Shown: positions 9,376-18,676 of the stretch, in pieces
How the letters are laid out: the number at the start of each line of letters is the position of its first letter
Position numbering within the stretch: the first letter of the stretch is position 1
Assembly: GCA_009694365.1 (NCBI GenBank)
Contig: SHVE01000008.1
Location: 1 to 64,000, forward strand
Direction: 5' to 3'
Source of the DNA: Thermoleophilia bacterium
GTDB taxonomy: Bacteria > Actinomycetota > Thermoleophilia > Miltoncostaeales > Miltoncostaeaceae
DNA: 64,000 nt
The notes under the pieces: generated by a model
Database searches by the model: none
What the model saw: only the letters and a program-made list of their open reading frames with translations
What the model was told of the DNA's origin: nothing
Made by a program: the position numbers and the translations under genes

Positions 9376-9944
9376 CCGAGCCCCAACAGTCGTGACATCC
9401 CACGCGCCGCCCGACCCCGGTGGGAGATGGCGGCCTTCTCGTCACGGCTCATGTCGGCGAGCGTACGGGTATCGGTACGAGGGCGGAACACGGGGTCGTA
9501 GCCGAACCCCTCCGACCCGGACGACGTGTGGGTGATCTCACCGGGGAGGACCCCACTGGCCACCAGAACGGCACCCGTGGGGCCGACGGCGTACAGAACG
9601 CACCCGAAGGCGGCCCCGCGGTTCTGGATGCCCTGCATCTCCTCGATCAGGCGGTTGCAGTTGTCCTCATACGTGGCGTCGGGACCCGCGTACCGCGACG
9701 AGTACACGCCGGGGCGCCCATCGAGGGCGTGGACGAAGAGCCCGGAGTCGTCGGCCATCACCCAGGCATCAACCGGGGCGTCCGCACGGAGGGCGTCGGC
9801 CTTGATTCGCGCATTCTGCACCAAAGTGGTGCCGGTCTCATCGGGGTCGAAACCGTCGGGAGCAACCGTCACCGTGGCGCCGTCGAGCAGGGAATCTAGT
9901 TCACGCACCTTGTCCATGTTGCCCGTGGCCAGGACGATGTGCAT
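9372..9944 (-). CDS. rdgB: Non-canonical purine NTP pyrophosphatase RdgB/HAM1
   Basis: A 190-residue cytoplasmic enzyme that hydrolyses ITP, dITP and XTP to monophosphates, keeping them out of nucleic acid. The N-terminal ATGNMDKVRE matches the family substrate-loop signature. MADDSGLFVHALDGRPGVYS holds the metal-binding acidic residues, and SEGFGYDPVF with the late SHRGRA segment are family hallmarks. The length is normal. Its ATG overlaps (TGATG) the stop of a 36-residue mini-ORF that in turn overlaps rph, keeping the rph-rdgB order common in Actinobacteria. The stop overlaps the start of the downstream reductase. Confidence 0.93.
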   Translation of the reverse strand: MHIVLATGNMDKVRELDSLLDGATVTVAPDGFDPDETGTTLVQNARIKADALRADAPVDAWVMADDSGLFVHALDGRPGVYSSRYAGPDATYEDNCNRLIEEMQGIQNRGAAFGCVLYAVGPTGAVLVASGVLPGEITHTSSGSEGFGYDPVFRPRTDTRTLADMSRDEKAAISHRGRAARGMSRLLGLG

Positions 9945-10089
9945 CAGGATGCGGCGGCCCCGCGTGGGATGACGGTGACGATTGCGCAGCGGGGAGCACG
10001 GGTATCCGATTCACTCACCGTGTCCGCGCCGAGCGTGGCCAGACCGATGTGCATCAGGATGCGACGGCCGCGCGCTGCATCACGGTCAG
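9924..10089. repeat. 56-bp imperfect direct repeat at rph-rdgB junction
   Basis: Copies at 9924-9979 and 10034-10089, 110 bases apart, share the block TGATGCACATCG plus flanks with scattered substitutions. Each copy contains the end of rph-type sequence, an overlapping TGATG and the first codons of rdgB. The divergence between copies shows that the duplication is not recent. Confidence 0.75.
9944..10054 (-). CDS. Chimeric 36-aa mini-ORF between rph and rdgB
   Basis: This small frame starts with ATG exactly overlapping the rph stop (TGATG) and ends with TGA overlapping the rdgB ATG in the same way. Its first residues [10 protein letters not shown] copy the RdgB N-terminus (MHIVLATGN), and its last residues TVIPRGAAAS copy the RNase PH C-terminus ([10 protein letters not shown]). 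The DNA shows a 56-base direct repeat (9924-9979 and 10034-10089), so it arose by tandem duplication of the rph/rdgB junction. Whether the peptide is functional is unknown, but coupled translation through it would be needed for coupling rph to rdgB. Confidence 0.5.
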   Translation of the reverse strand: MHIGLATLGADTVSESDTRAPRCAIVTVIPRGAAAS

Positions 10090-10770
10090 ATCGATGCAGC
10101 CGGCGAGAGCCAGGTCGAGAAGGCCGTCGATGACCGCGCGCTCGACGGGTGGGCCCTCCGCAGTCGCCTGCACTTCCACCACCAAACCGGATCCCGTGGC
10201 CACCACGTTCATATCCACATCGGCCGTGGAGTCCTCGGCGTAGCAGAGGTCGAGGAGGGACTCGCCGCCCACTACGCCCACGCTCACGGCCGCGATGGAG
10301 TCGAGCAGCGGGAGCGCCTTGAGCCGACCCGCAGCCACCAGACCCTGCAGTGCCATCTCAAGCGCCACGTAGCCCCCCGTGATGCTGGCGCAGCGCGTCC
10401 CCCCATCGGCTTGGATCACGTCGCAGTCCACCCACACGCTGCGCTCACCGAGCGCCGCGAGGTCCACCACCGACCTGAGGGACCGACCGATGAGGCGCTG
10501 GATCTCGGTGCTCCGGCCATCCACCTTGCCGCGAGTGGCGTCGCGCTGCTTGCGGGTGTCGGTGCTTCCGGGGAGCATCCCGTACTCGGCGGTCACCCAC
10601 CCCTTGCCCGATCCGCGGCGCCACGGCGGTACCTGCTCCTCGATCATCGCCGTGCAGATCACGCGTGTGTTCCCCACGGCCACCAGCACACTGCCCGTAG
10701 CGCTCGTGATGAACCCCGGGTCAAAGGTGGTGGACCGGAGTTGGTCCGGGGAGCGGCCGTCAATGCGCAC
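10054..10770 (-). CDS. rph: Ribonuclease PH
   Basis: A 238-residue phosphorolytic 3'-5' exoribonuclease that trims tRNA 3' ends. The opening [12 protein letters not shown], the phosphate-site region STDTRKQRD with [15 protein letters not shown], and [18 protein letters not shown] with [16 protein letters not shown] all match the family. The length is standard. It is the first gene of the long overlapping minus-strand operon (rph, mini-ORF, rdgB, reductase, membrane protein, zinc ribbon, Usp). The stop overlaps the mini-ORF start. Confidence 0.95.
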   Translation of the reverse strand: MRIDGRSPDQLRSTTFDPGFITSATGSVLVAVGNTRVICTAMIEEQVPPWRRGSGKGWVTAEYGMLPGSTDTRKQRDATRGKVDGRSTEIQRLIGRSLRSVVDLAALGERSVWVDCDVIQADGGTRCASITGGYVALEMALQGLVAAGRLKALPLLDSIAAVSVGVVGGESLLDLCYAEDSTADVDMNVVATGSGLVVEVQATAEGPPVERAVIDGLLDLALAGCIDLTVMQRAAVAS

Positions 10771-10821
10771 GCCGGGACATTACCGGTGGTGGCTCGCGGG
10801 AACGACGTCCATCCGAGGATT

Positions 10822-10926
10822 ATTAAGTGTCAGACACCGGGGTTCCACAGATCGACGTTGGTGGGCGGGAGGTGGGCACGAGAGCGTCGGTGGCAAATGT
10901 TAAGGGTCTGACACTTACCATTTGCC
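10822..10926. repeat. Palindromic element with inverted GTGTCAGACAC termini
   Basis: TAAGTGTCAGAC at 10825 and its inverted counterpart GTCTGACACTTA near 10906 bound a stretch of about 100 bases. The right copy sits inside a larger hairpin at 10892-10926: arms GGCAAATG and CATTTGCC with a further near-perfect inner stem, 15 of 17 positions pairing. The same core recurs near 24.76, 25.22 and 46.90 kb. It ends one base before the sirtuin ATG, so it may affect translation of that gene. Confidence 0.6.
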
Positions 10927-10927
10927 C

Positions 10928-11707
10928 ATGCGCGATTCCCCTGCGGCTCTTGCCCGGCTCCTCCACGATTCCCGGTATGCCGTCGTACTCACCGGTGCGG
11001 GGATCTCCACCGAGAGCGGAATTCCCGACTTCCGATCAGCGGGCGGAGTGTGGGAGAGCCACGACCCCATGACGGTCGCGTCGATGACCACCTTCACCAC
11101 CGACCCCGCGCTGTTCTGGCGGTTTCACCGGCCACGAATCGACATGTTGGGTCGTGTCGATCCGAACCCGGCTCACGTCGCGGTGGCGGAACTGCAGCGA
11201 CGGGGCGTGGTGAAGGCCCTCATCACGCAGAACATCGACCGGTTGCACTCGCGTGCCGGTAGCGAGGACGTCATTGAGGTCCACGGGTCACTGGACAACG
11301 GGTATTGCCTGCGCTGCGCGCAAACGGTGTCTATGGACGAACTGTGTGTACGCGCCGACGGTGCCGCCGACGGCGTGCCGAGATGCACCTGCGGCTACCA
11401 GATGAAGAGCGGTGTGGTGCTGTTCGGTCAGGCCATGCCCATCGCGGCGATCGAGGCCGCCTACCACGCATGCGAGCAGGCGGACATGCTGTTGGTGATC
11501 GGGTCGAGCCTGCTCGTGACCCCGGTGAGCACCCTGCCATCAATCGTGCTGTCCCGCGGCGGGAACCTCGCGATCCTCACCGAGGGCGAAACGCCCTACG
11601 ACGACCGCTGTGCCGTGCGCATCACCAAGAAGGCCGGCCCGACCATGCAGGCAGTGGTCAGGGCACTCTCGAGATCATCCCCGCACACACCGACGACACG
11701 AGACTGA
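10928..11707 (+). CDS. cobB: NAD-dependent protein deacylase, sirtuin
   Basis: A 259-residue sirtuin removes acyl groups from lysines using NAD. It shows TGAGISTESGIPDFRS (NAD loop), ITQNIDRLH, the catalytic His in EVHGS, the zinc site CLRC with CTCG, and GSSLLVTPV. The neighbouring SGVVLFGQAMP is also typical. The ATG at 10928 starts the family-like sequence; a TTG two codons earlier is possible. No Shine-Dalgarno is seen because a hairpin covers the upstream region. It is transcribed away from rph and is probably monocistronic. A second, degenerate sirtuin lies at 34.4 kb. Confidence 0.92.
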   Translation: MRDSPAALARLLHDSRYAVVLTGAGISTESGIPDFRSAGGVWESHDPMTVASMTTFTTDPALFWRFHRPRIDMLGRVDPNPAHVAVAELQRRGVVKALITQNIDRLHSRAGSEDVIEVHGSLDNGYCLRCAQTVSMDELCVRADGAADGVPRCTCGYQMKSGVVLFGQAMPIAAIEAAYHACEQADMLLVIGSSLLVTPVSTLPSIVLSRGGNLAILTEGETPYDDRCAVRITKKAGPTMQAVVRALSRSSPHTPTTRD

Positions 11708-11720
11708 GACACCGCGGGCG

Positions 11721-11960
11721 GTGATGGCGGCGACGATCGTGGCCATCATCGCGGCGGGATCAATCGGCCTCCCGGGTTACGGGGACGACAACCCCGAGCA
11801 GGGCATGCGGAACGCCGTGAGCACCGGGGTGGCAAGCGGCGAACAACGGCAAGGACATCGGCACCGGTGCGGAGCAGGGCGTGACGAGCATCGGCGGGAT
11901 CACGAATCACAATGGCGCAGTCGCCGACCTGCGGAGGGGCGGCATGCGCCTAGCCGTTCA
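11721..11960 (+). pseudogene. Possible frameshifted small secreted protein
   Basis: From the ATG at 11724 the frame reads MAATIVAIIAAGSIGLPGYG, a signal-like hydrophobic start, then DDNPEQGMRNAVSTGVASG. A one-base shift near 11842 restores protein-like sequence (NNGKDIGTGAEQGVTSIGG, ITNHNGAVADLRRGG). No stop follows in that frame before it runs antisense to murI. Composition resembles a short periplasmic or secreted peptide, but this is weak evidence. Confidence 0.25.
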
Positions 11961-12000
11961 CCGCGGCGATGGCGCCCCTCACACGCCCAGCACGCCCGGA

Positions 12001-12822
12001 CTACTCGCCCGGCGTGATCCCCGGGTCGACATGTTCCACGTCGCCGAATGGCATTTGCATGAACCGCGACCCGAGGGTGCGGAACACGTCGGGGTCACCC
12101 GAGCACGCGAAGGTATACGTGCCCTCGCGCTCGGCCGCGCGTCGCAGTCCCTGCCGATCGATGGTCTCCGCGATCTCACGGGCGATCTCCTCCCCCGACG
12201 AAATGAGAGTGACGCCCGGCAGCTGGCGTCGGATGAGCCGCGCCACCATGGGGAAGTGCGTACAGCCGAGGATGACGGTATCCACCTTCGCCTCGCGCAG
12301 CGGTCGCGTGTACTCGCGCACCATGTCCACAACGCCATCATCGAAGGGGTCACCGCTCTGGATCGCCGGGGCCAGCAGCGGACACGGCACGGCAGTGACT
12401 ACGGCGCTGGCGTCGTGGGCGGCGATCATCCGCTGGTACGACCCCGACGCCACGGTGGCCTCGGTGGCCAGCAGACCGATGCGACGTGTCGGGCTCGACT
12501 GCACTGCGGCGTGCGCCTCGGCCGTCATCACCCCGATGACGGGCACGTCGAGATGGGTTTGCAGATGCGCAAGCGCCGCCGCAGTGGCGGTGTTGCACGC
12601 CACGACGACCAACTTGGCGTCCCTCCCGATCAGCCAGCGGGCGATGGCCTCCGCGCGCTCACACAGGTCGTGGGCCGCCTTGTCGCCGTACGGGAACCAG
12701 GCGGTGTCGCCGAAGTACACGAAGTCCTCGGCGGGCAGCCGGGTCAGACACTCGTCGAGCACCGTGAGCCCACCCACACCCGAGTCGAACACTCCAATGG
12801 GCCTATCCGCGCGCGTCTCCAC
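12001..12822 (-). CDS. murI: Glutamate racemase
   Basis: A 273-residue cofactor-independent enzyme that makes D-glutamate for peptidoglycan in the cytoplasm. The two catalytic cysteines are present in VVACNTATAAAL (Cys76) and ILGCTHFPM (Cys187). GVFDSGVGGLTV and YFGDTAWFPYG form the substrate pocket. The GTG at 12822 was chosen because homology begins at RPIGVFDSG; the longer frame to 12942 runs antisense to the transporter gene. It is divergent from the DHA2 exporter with a gap of about 40-60 bases. In many Actinobacteria murI lies with rph and rdgB; here the sirtuin separates them. Confidence 0.94.
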   Translation of the reverse strand: METRADRPIGVFDSGVGGLTVLDECLTRLPAEDFVYFGDTAWFPYGDKAAHDLCERAEAIARWLIGRDAKLVVVACNTATAAALAHLQTHLDVPVIGVMTAEAHAAVQSSPTRRIGLLATEATVASGSYQRMIAAHDASAVVTAVPCPLLAPAIQSGDPFDDGVVDMVREYTRPLREAKVDTVILGCTHFPMVARLIRRQLPGVTLISSGEEIAREIAETIDRQGLRRAAEREGTYTFACSGDPDVFRTLGSRFMQMPFGDVEHVDPGITPGE

Positions 12823-12863
12823 CGCTGCATACCCTAGACGCCAACGAAGGGCGACCTCTCGAC

Positions 12864-14327
12864 GTGGCACTACGATCCCCCGCCGTGACCGACTCCGCCG
12901 CCACCGCGAGTGACCGCCGCAACCTGATTCTCGCACTGGCATGCCTCGGCAACTTCGTCGTGGTACTCGACGTGGCCATTGTGAACGTGGCGCTGCCGTC
13001 CATGCGCATGGACCTCGGATTCAGCCCCACCGGCCTGCAGTGGGTGGTCAACGCGTACACGCTCACCTACGCGGGATTCCTGCTGTTGGGCGGCCGGGCC
13101 GCCGACCTCTTCGGACGACGGCGCATGTTCATCGTGGGCCTGTCGCTGTTCACGGGTGCGAGCCTGCTCGGAGGACTCGCCCCCAGTGCCGAGGCGCTCG
13201 TCGCCGGGCGGGCAATCCAGGGCTTCGGGGCCGCCATCGTGGCGCCCGTCACCCTCACCATCGTGGCCATCACGTTCACCGAGCCGCGCGAGCGGTCGCG
13301 CGCACTGGGCTACTGGGGCGCGTCGCTCGCCAGCGGTGGCGCGGTCGGTGTCCTGCTCGGGGGAATCCTCACCGATCTCCTCTCATGGCGCTGGATCTTC
13401 CTCATCAACCTGCCCGTGGGGATCGTCGGCATCGTCGCGGCACGGGCGCTGCTCGTCGAGAGTCGCTCGATGCGTACCCGCCGCCTCGACATCGGCGGTG
13501 CGCTCACCATCACCGTATCGCTCACCGCGCTGGTCTACGGCGTAGTGGAGAGCAACGTCCGTGGCTGGTCATCCGCGTGGACCATCATTCCCATCGTCGC
13601 GTCCGTCGTCCTTCTGGTCACGTTCCTCGTCATCGAGGTGCGATTCGCCCCCGATCCCATCGCACCGTTCCGCATCTTCCGATCACGCGCCCTCGTCGGC
13701 GCCAACATCGCAATGGCGTGCGTGGGCGGATCGATGTTCGCCATGTGGTACTTCACCTCGCTGTACCTTCAGGACGTCCTCGGCCAGAGTCCCCTCACGG
13801 CGGGCCTCTGCTTCCTCCCCGCCGCGTTCGGCGTGATCGTGGGATCGCAGGTGGCCGGTCGGTTCGTGTCGCGGATCGGCCCGCGACCACTGCTCACCGT
13901 CGCGGGACTGCTCATCGCAGGCGCCCTCTACTGGATGTCGCACCTCACGGCGGACGGCTCGTACGCCACCGACATCCTAGGGCCCTTCATCCTCGTCTCC
14001 TTAGGCCTCGGTCTGTCGTTCCCGCCGGGCACATGGGCCGCCACGACGGGCGTCGCACCATCGGAAGCCGGGCTCGCCTCGGGCCTCGTCAACACCACGC
14101 GGCAGATCGGTGGTGCCATCGGGCTCGCCGTCCTCGCCACGATCGCCGCGCAGCACACCGGGTTCCTCGTGGGCGGTGAGTCGGGACCCGCCGCCCTTGC
14201 GGATGGCTACGGGCGTGCCCTGCTGGTTGCGTCGGTCGTGGCCCTGGGTGCCGTTGCCGCCGCCCTCACCATCCCGTCCTCGCGCCCCACAGAGACAACC
14301 GTAACCGTGGGGCAACCGCGCAGCTAG
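12864..14327 (+). CDS. MFS drug/proton antiporter, DHA2 (14-TM) type
   Basis: A 487-residue inner-membrane exporter of the EmrB/QacA group. The first helix carries FVVVLDVAIVNVALPSM (family motif D1), followed by LQWVVNAYTL, GGRAADLFGRRRMF (motif A) and AIQGFGAAIVAPVTL. About 14 hydrophobic segments follow, and motif C lies in WGASLASGGAVGVLLGG. Either the GTG at 12864 or that at 12885 may be the start; VTDSAATASDRRN from the latter looks more natural. It has its own divergent promoter region with murI. The substrate cannot be told from sequence. Confidence 0.88.
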   Translation: MALRSPAVTDSAATASDRRNLILALACLGNFVVVLDVAIVNVALPSMRMDLGFSPTGLQWVVNAYTLTYAGFLLLGGRAADLFGRRRMFIVGLSLFTGASLLGGLAPSAEALVAGRAIQGFGAAIVAPVTLTIVAITFTEPRERSRALGYWGASLASGGAVGVLLGGILTDLLSWRWIFLINLPVGIVGIVAARALLVESRSMRTRRLDIGGALTITVSLTALVYGVVESNVRGWSSAWTIIPIVASVVLLVTFLVIEVRFAPDPIAPFRIFRSRALVGANIAMACVGGSMFAMWYFTSLYLQDVLGQSPLTAGLCFLPAAFGVIVGSQVAGRFVSRIGPRPLLTVAGLLIAGALYWMSHLTADGSYATDILGPFILVSLGLGLSFPPGTWAATTGVAPSEAGLASGLVNTTRQIGGAIGLAVLATIAAQHTGFLVGGESGPAALADGYGRALLVASVVALGAVAAALTIPSSRPTETTVTVGQPRS

Positions 14328-14408
14328 CTCCAGGTCGGTGGATCCCCCGCGACCCCCCGCGACCTCGGCCAGAATGCCCGTCCGTGGCACCCGACGGGGT
14401 GGATCTCG

Positions 14409-14909
14409 CTAGTCCGCCAGTCGGCGGTAGCCGCCCTGCCACCAAGCGAGCGGCTGCCCGTCGGTCACCTCGGCCTGTACCACACGGCCGATGAGGATGG
14501 AGTGGTCTCCCCCGTCCACCACCTCATGCGGCTCGCAGACGAGGCGCGCGAGCGCACCCGGGAAGAGGGGCACACCGTGCAGTCCCGTGGTCACCTCGAG
14601 CCCCGCGAACCGGTCATCACGCGAGAACGCGAAGGTGTCGGAGATCGCCTCCTGCGTGACGGCGAGCACGTGCACGCCGAACCCGGGGGCCTGGGTGATG
14701 GCGTCATGGTGGTACGACGCATGACCGATGCACACCAGAATCAGCGGCGGGTGCAGCGACACCGACGAGAACGCCGACGCCGTGAGGCCCACGGGGCCGT
14801 CGGGACCGGACGCGGTGACGACCGTGATACCGCTGGCCCACCGTCCGAGGGCCGCCTTGAAGTCGGCCGGATCAACCGCCGCACCTCTGGGATCCGAATG
14901 CGTGCTCAC
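14409..14909 (-). CDS. Flavin reductase-like FMN-binding protein
   Basis: A 166-residue split-barrel protein of the HpaC/FMN-reductase family. Characteristic segments are FKAALGRWASGITVVTA, PVGLTASAFSSVSLHPPL (flavin phosphate contact) and LARLVCEPHEVVDGGDHSIL with the closing YRRL. Family members reduce FMN or FAD with NAD(P)H to feed two-component monooxygenases. No oxygenase partner is next to it. It converges on the transporter gene. Confidence 0.88.
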   Translation of the reverse strand: MSTHSDPRGAAVDPADFKAALGRWASGITVVTASGPDGPVGLTASAFSSVSLHPPLILVCIGHASYHHDAITQAPGFGVHVLAVTQEAISDTFAFSRDDRFAGLEVTTGLHGVPLFPGALARLVCEPHEVVDGGDHSILIGRVVQAEVTDGQPLAWWQGGYRRLAD

Positions 14910-15326
14910 GGGGCGGCACTGTATCCCGTGACGCCGGGTCCACGACGATGGGACCCAGTGCCCGGGCGATCAACCGGTGACACTCGGCAACCACCAGCAA
15001 CTCCCCGGGACCCCCACGCACACGGGTCGTCCCGACCTTCGCCGCCCTCGGCACGCCCGCTGATTCGTCGCTGTCCGCCGACGGGGTCCGGAGGCCTCCC
15101 GAGCACGGGTGACACGGTGGTGAACCCACGCACCACCGCGATCCTCGTCACCGACGGGAAGGCGGCCGGTCGTGCCATGGACACGCTCGGAATCGCCGAC
15201 ACCCTGCACGTGCAGATGACCATCACCGGTCGGGCAGTGGATGGGACGCAGATCGATGGCCCACCTGCGGAGAACGATTGCTCGTCGCCCCGCCGGTCGT
15301 GCCACTACCAACCGGTCACAGCATGA
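14910..15326. other. Intergenic stretch, no convincing gene
   Basis: About 420 bases without a supported gene. A short plus-strand segment near 15120-15290 (TTAILVTDGKAAGRAMDTLG, then IADTLHVQMTITGRAVDG) has protein-like composition but no start with a ribosome site and no clean boundaries. It may be a gene remnant. Confidence 0.4.
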
Positions 15327-15521
15327 TCAGGAGTACGAGGGGGGCGCCGCGGTCTGTGAGGGCCCCATGATGAGCACAACGATGAGTGCGATGACCGGGA
15401 GAAAGAGGGCAAACACCCCGAACCCGAGTTGGCTGCGGTTGTTGCGACCGGCGACGACCACGGTGGTGGCGATCAGTGCGATGTAGATCGCGAACGAGAC
15501 AATCCAGATCAGAATTCCCAC
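15327..15521 (-). CDS. Small two-helix membrane protein
   Basis: A 64-residue product with two transmembrane segments, ILIWIVSFAIYIALIATTVV and GVFALFLPVIALIVVLIMG, separated by a short basic loop (AGRNNRSQLGF) and ending in a Pro/Ser tail. It is divergent from the gcvP leader. The layout resembles small membrane proteins with a phospholipase-D-nuclease N-terminal type hairpin, but no function can be assigned. Confidence 0.65.
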   Translation of the reverse strand: MGILIWIVSFAIYIALIATTVVVAGRNNRSQLGFGVFALFLPVIALIVVLIMGPSQTAAPPSYS

Positions 15522-15600
15522 TGTGCCTCCATGCTCAGGATATGACGGTGAGTCTCACCACGGTGTCGGACGTCGTTGCTACGGTTCCCTCACCGATCGC

Positions 15601-15776
15601 CCGTCGTGGGAGAGCCCGGCTTCGAGTCGGCGCCGAAGGAGCAACCGCCCCGGAATCTCTCAGGCACCCGAACCGTGGTGGGCGCGGTAACGCTGGAGAG
15701 AGGGTGCTCGCCACCCCGCCGATGGGGAAAGCCCGCACTGCGGGTGCATCTCTCAGGCACACGGACAGCGGGGGCT
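15601..15776 (+). promoter_or_regulatory. Tandem glycine riboswitch
   Basis: Two aptamers lie upstream of gcvP. Aptamer 1 runs from about 15605 (GGGAGAGCC) through GCGCCGAAGGAGCAA to ATCTCTCAGGCA near 15667. Aptamer 2 runs from about 15692 (TGGAGAGAGG) through CCGATGGGGAAAGC to ATCTCTCAGGCA near 15761. These are the conserved cores of the gcvT-type glycine riboswitch, usually an activating switch that turns on glycine cleavage when glycine is plentiful. About 30 bases separate it from the gcvP ATG. Confidence 0.93.
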
Positions 15777-15808
15777 CGTAATCGCACGCACGGCGAGGGA
15801 GCCTCATC

Positions 15809-18676
15809 ATGTCCAACCACACCAGTCTCACCGATCTCGAGGGGAACGACGAGTTCCTCGCACGACACATCGGGCCGTCCGATGCGGAGGTGGCCGCCAT
15901 GCTCCGTGTGGTGGGCGCTGACTCTTTGGATGACCTCATCCGCCAGACCGTCCCCGGGTCCATCCTGCTCGACGCGCCACTCGACCTCCCCGCCCCGGTT
16001 ACCGAGCGGAACGCGATCGCGCGCCTGCGGGGAATCGCCGCCGACAACACGGTGATGACCTCGCTGATCGGGATGGGCTACAGCGACACGATCACCCCAG
16101 CGGTCATCCAGCGCAACATTCTCGAGAACCCCGCGTGGTACACGTCGTACACGCCGTACCAGCCCGAGATCTCACAGGGGCGCCTCGAGGCGTTGCTCAC
16201 CTTCCAAACCGTGGTGGCTGACCTCACCGGGCTGCCCCTCGCGAATGCCTCCCTGCTCGACGAGGGAACGGCGGCCGCCGAGGCCATGACCATGGCGCGG
16301 CGGGCGAGCCGGGCCGACTCGCCCGTGTTCTTCGTAGATCACGACTGCCACCCCCAGACCATCGCGGTCGTGGCCACCCGCGCCGAGCCCATCGGTATCG
16401 AGGTAGTGGTGGGTGACCCCGAGGTCGATCTGCCGGACGCGCTCTTCGGCGCCCTGCTCGCCGTACCCGGATCGAGTGGGGCGGTACGCGACGTCTCCCC
16501 CGTCATCGCCCGCGTGCACGCACTGGGTGGACTCGCGGCGGTGGTGGCCGACCCCCTCGCAATGGTGCTGGTGACGCCTCCGGGTGACATGGGTGCCGAC
16601 ATCGCCGTGGGATCGATGCAGCGCTACGGCGTGCCGATGGGCTTCGGCGGCCCGCACGCCGGGTTCATTGCCACGCGTGAGGAGTTCGCGCGCTCGCTCC
16701 CCGGTCGCCTGGTCGGGGTGTCCCTCGACGCCGCCGGACGCCCGGCGCTGCGCCTTGCTCTACAGACCCGTGAGCAACACATCCGCCGCGAGAAGGCCAC
16801 CAGCAACGTCTGCACTGCGCAGGCCCTCCTCGCCATCATCGCGGCCATGTACGCCTCGTGGCACGGGGCCGAGGGGCTGCGCCGCATCGCCGAGCGCACT
16901 CTGCGCCTCACCTCCATCGTGGCCCGGGGACTCCGTGATTCCGGTATCGAGGTGGTGGGTGACACGTGGTTCGACACGCTCACGGTGCGCGTGCCCGGAC
17001 GTTCCCCCCAGGTCCTTGCTGCCGCCCGTGCGGAGGGCATCAATCTGCGCGAGGTGGATAACGACACCGTAGGACTGTCTTTCGACGAAACCTCCACCCC
17101 TGGCGTCGTGGTGAGCGTGTGGCGGGCCTTCGGGATAACGGCATCGGTGGATGCGCTCGACCCGGTGGTGGCCGAGGGAATCCCCGTCGGACTCCGCCGC
17201 ACGCGCGCCATGCTCCAACACCCGGTGTTCACCCGCTACCGCACCGAGCACGAGATGCTGCGGTACCTGCGTCGCCTCGAGGACCGTGACCTCGCCCTCG
17301 ACCGCACGATGATCCCTCTGGGCTCGTGCACGATGAAGCTCAACGCTGCCAGCGAGATGATGCCCATCACGTGGCCGGAGTTCGCAGGTATCCATCCGTT
17401 CGCCCCCATCGATCAGACCACCGGATACCGCCGGATGTTCGACGACTTAGAACGTGCGCTCTGCGAGGTGACCGGCTACGACGCCGTGTCGCTCCAACCC
17501 AACGCCGGGTCGCAGGGCGAACTCGCGGGGCTGCTCGCCATCCGCGGGTACCACCGTGAGCGCGGCGACGCGCGACGCACCATCTGTCTCATCCCGTCGT
17601 CCGCCCACGGAACCAACGCTGCATCCGCCGTGATGGCCGGGATGAGCGTGGTGGTGGTGGCATGCACGCCCGACGGCGACGTGGACCTGGCCGATCTGCG
17701 TGTCAAGGCCGATGAGGCCAGTGACCGCCTTGCGGCGGTGATGATCACCTACCCCTCCACGCACGGCGTGTTCGAGACCGACGTGGAGGAAATCTGCGAG
17801 GTCGTCCACGCCCGCGGGGGACAGGTGTATGTGGACGGCGCCAACCTGAACGCTCTGGTGGGGCTGGCCAAGCCGGGCCACTTCGGGGCCGACGTGTCAC
17901 ATCTCAACCTGCACAAGACGTTCTGCATCCCCCATGGCGGTGGCGGACCGGGTGTCGGTCCGGTGGCCGTGCGTGCCCATCTGGCGCCGTACCTGCCCAA
18001 CCACCCACTGCGCGCCGATGCCGGTCCCGCCTCGGGCGTGGGTCCTGTGTCGGCCGCACCCTTCGGATCCGCCGGGATCCTGCCGATCCCGTGGATGTAC
18101 ATCACCCTGATGGGGGCCGAAGGGCTGAGACAGGCGTCCGCGGTGGCGATCCTCAGCGCCAACTACGTCGCCGCGCGCCTCTCCCCCCACTTTCCTGTAC
18201 TGCACACGGGTGCGGGTGGCCGGGTGGCGCACGAGTGCATCCTCGACCTACGCCCCATCAAAGATTCGTGCGGGGTGACCGTGGACGACGTGGCCAAGCG
18301 GCTCATGGATCACGGGTTCCACGCCCCCACCATGTCGTTCCCGGTCGCCGGAACCCTCATGGTGGAGCCCACCGAGAGCGAGGCGCAGAGAGAGCTCGAC
18401 CGGTTCTGCGACGCCATGATCAGCATCCGCGAGGAGATCGCACGCGTGGAGAGCGGCGAGTGGGACGTGGACGACAATCCGCTGCGCCACGCACCCCATA
18501 CGGCGGAGGATGTCGCCACCGACACCTGGGGTCGCCCCTACGGACGCATCGTGGCCGCGTACCCCCTCCCCGGTACCAAGGTGTCGAAGTACTGGCCCCC
18601 CGTTGGCCGGATCGACTCGGTACACGGCGATCGGAATCTGGTCTGCTCGTGCCCGCCGGTGGAGGACTACGCCTAG
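15809..18676 (+). CDS. gcvP: Glycine dehydrogenase (P protein of glycine cleavage)
   Basis: A 955-residue single-chain P protein decarboxylates glycine with PLP and passes the aminomethyl group to lipoyl-GcvH. The N-terminal half starts [17 protein letters not shown] and contains [16 protein letters not shown]. The C-terminal half holds the PLP lysine in [16 protein letters not shown] (about residue 702). The length is normal for the fused form. It is preceded by a tandem glycine riboswitch. gcvT, gcvH and lpd are not in the window, so the gene is apart from its partners. Its TAG shares bases with the stop of the convergent VWA gene (CTAG). Confidence 0.96.
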   Translation: MSNHTSLTDLEGNDEFLARHIGPSDAEVAAMLRVVGADSLDDLIRQTVPGSILLDAPLDLPAPVTERNAIARLRGIAADNTVMTSLIGMGYSDTITPAVIQRNILENPAWYTSYTPYQPEISQGRLEALLTFQTVVADLTGLPLANASLLDEGTAAAEAMTMARRASRADSPVFFVDHDCHPQTIAVVATRAEPIGIEVVVGDPEVDLPDALFGALLAVPGSSGAVRDVSPVIARVHALGGLAAVVADPLAMVLVTPPGDMGADIAVGSMQRYGVPMGFGGPHAGFIATREEFARSLPGRLVGVSLDAAGRPALRLALQTREQHIRREKATSNVCTAQALLAIIAAMYASWHGAEGLRRIAERTLRLTSIVARGLRDSGIEVVGDTWFDTLTVRVPGRSPQVLAAARAEGINLREVDNDTVGLSFDETSTPGVVVSVWRAFGITASVDALDPVVAEGIPVGLRRTRAMLQHPVFTRYRTEHEMLRYLRRLEDRDLALDRTMIPLGSCTMKLNAASEMMPITWPEFAGIHPFAPIDQTTGYRRMFDDLERALCEVTGYDAVSLQPNAGSQGELAGLLAIRGYHRERGDARRTICLIPSSAHGTNAASAVMAGMSVVVVACTPDGDVDLADLRVKADEASDRLAAVMITYPSTHGVFETDVEEICEVVHARGGQVYVDGANLNALVGLAKPGHFGADVSHLNLHKTFCIPHGGGGPGVGPVAVRAHLAPYLPNHPLRADAGPASGVGPVSAAPFGSAGILPIPWMYITLMGAEGLRQASAVAILSANYVAARLSPHFPVLHTGAGGRVAHECILDLRPIKDSCGVTVDDVAKRLMDHGFHAPTMSFPVAGTLMVEPTESEAQRELDRFCDAMISIREEIARVESGEWDVDDNPLRHAPHTAEDVATDTWGRPYGRIVAAYPLPGTKVSKYWPPVGRIDSVHGDRNLVCSCPPVEDYA

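Noticed and set aside
14906-15226. 106-aa minus-strand ORF before the riboswitch region
   Set aside because: No ribosome site or family motif; the protein-like stretch on the plus strand there is equally weak.
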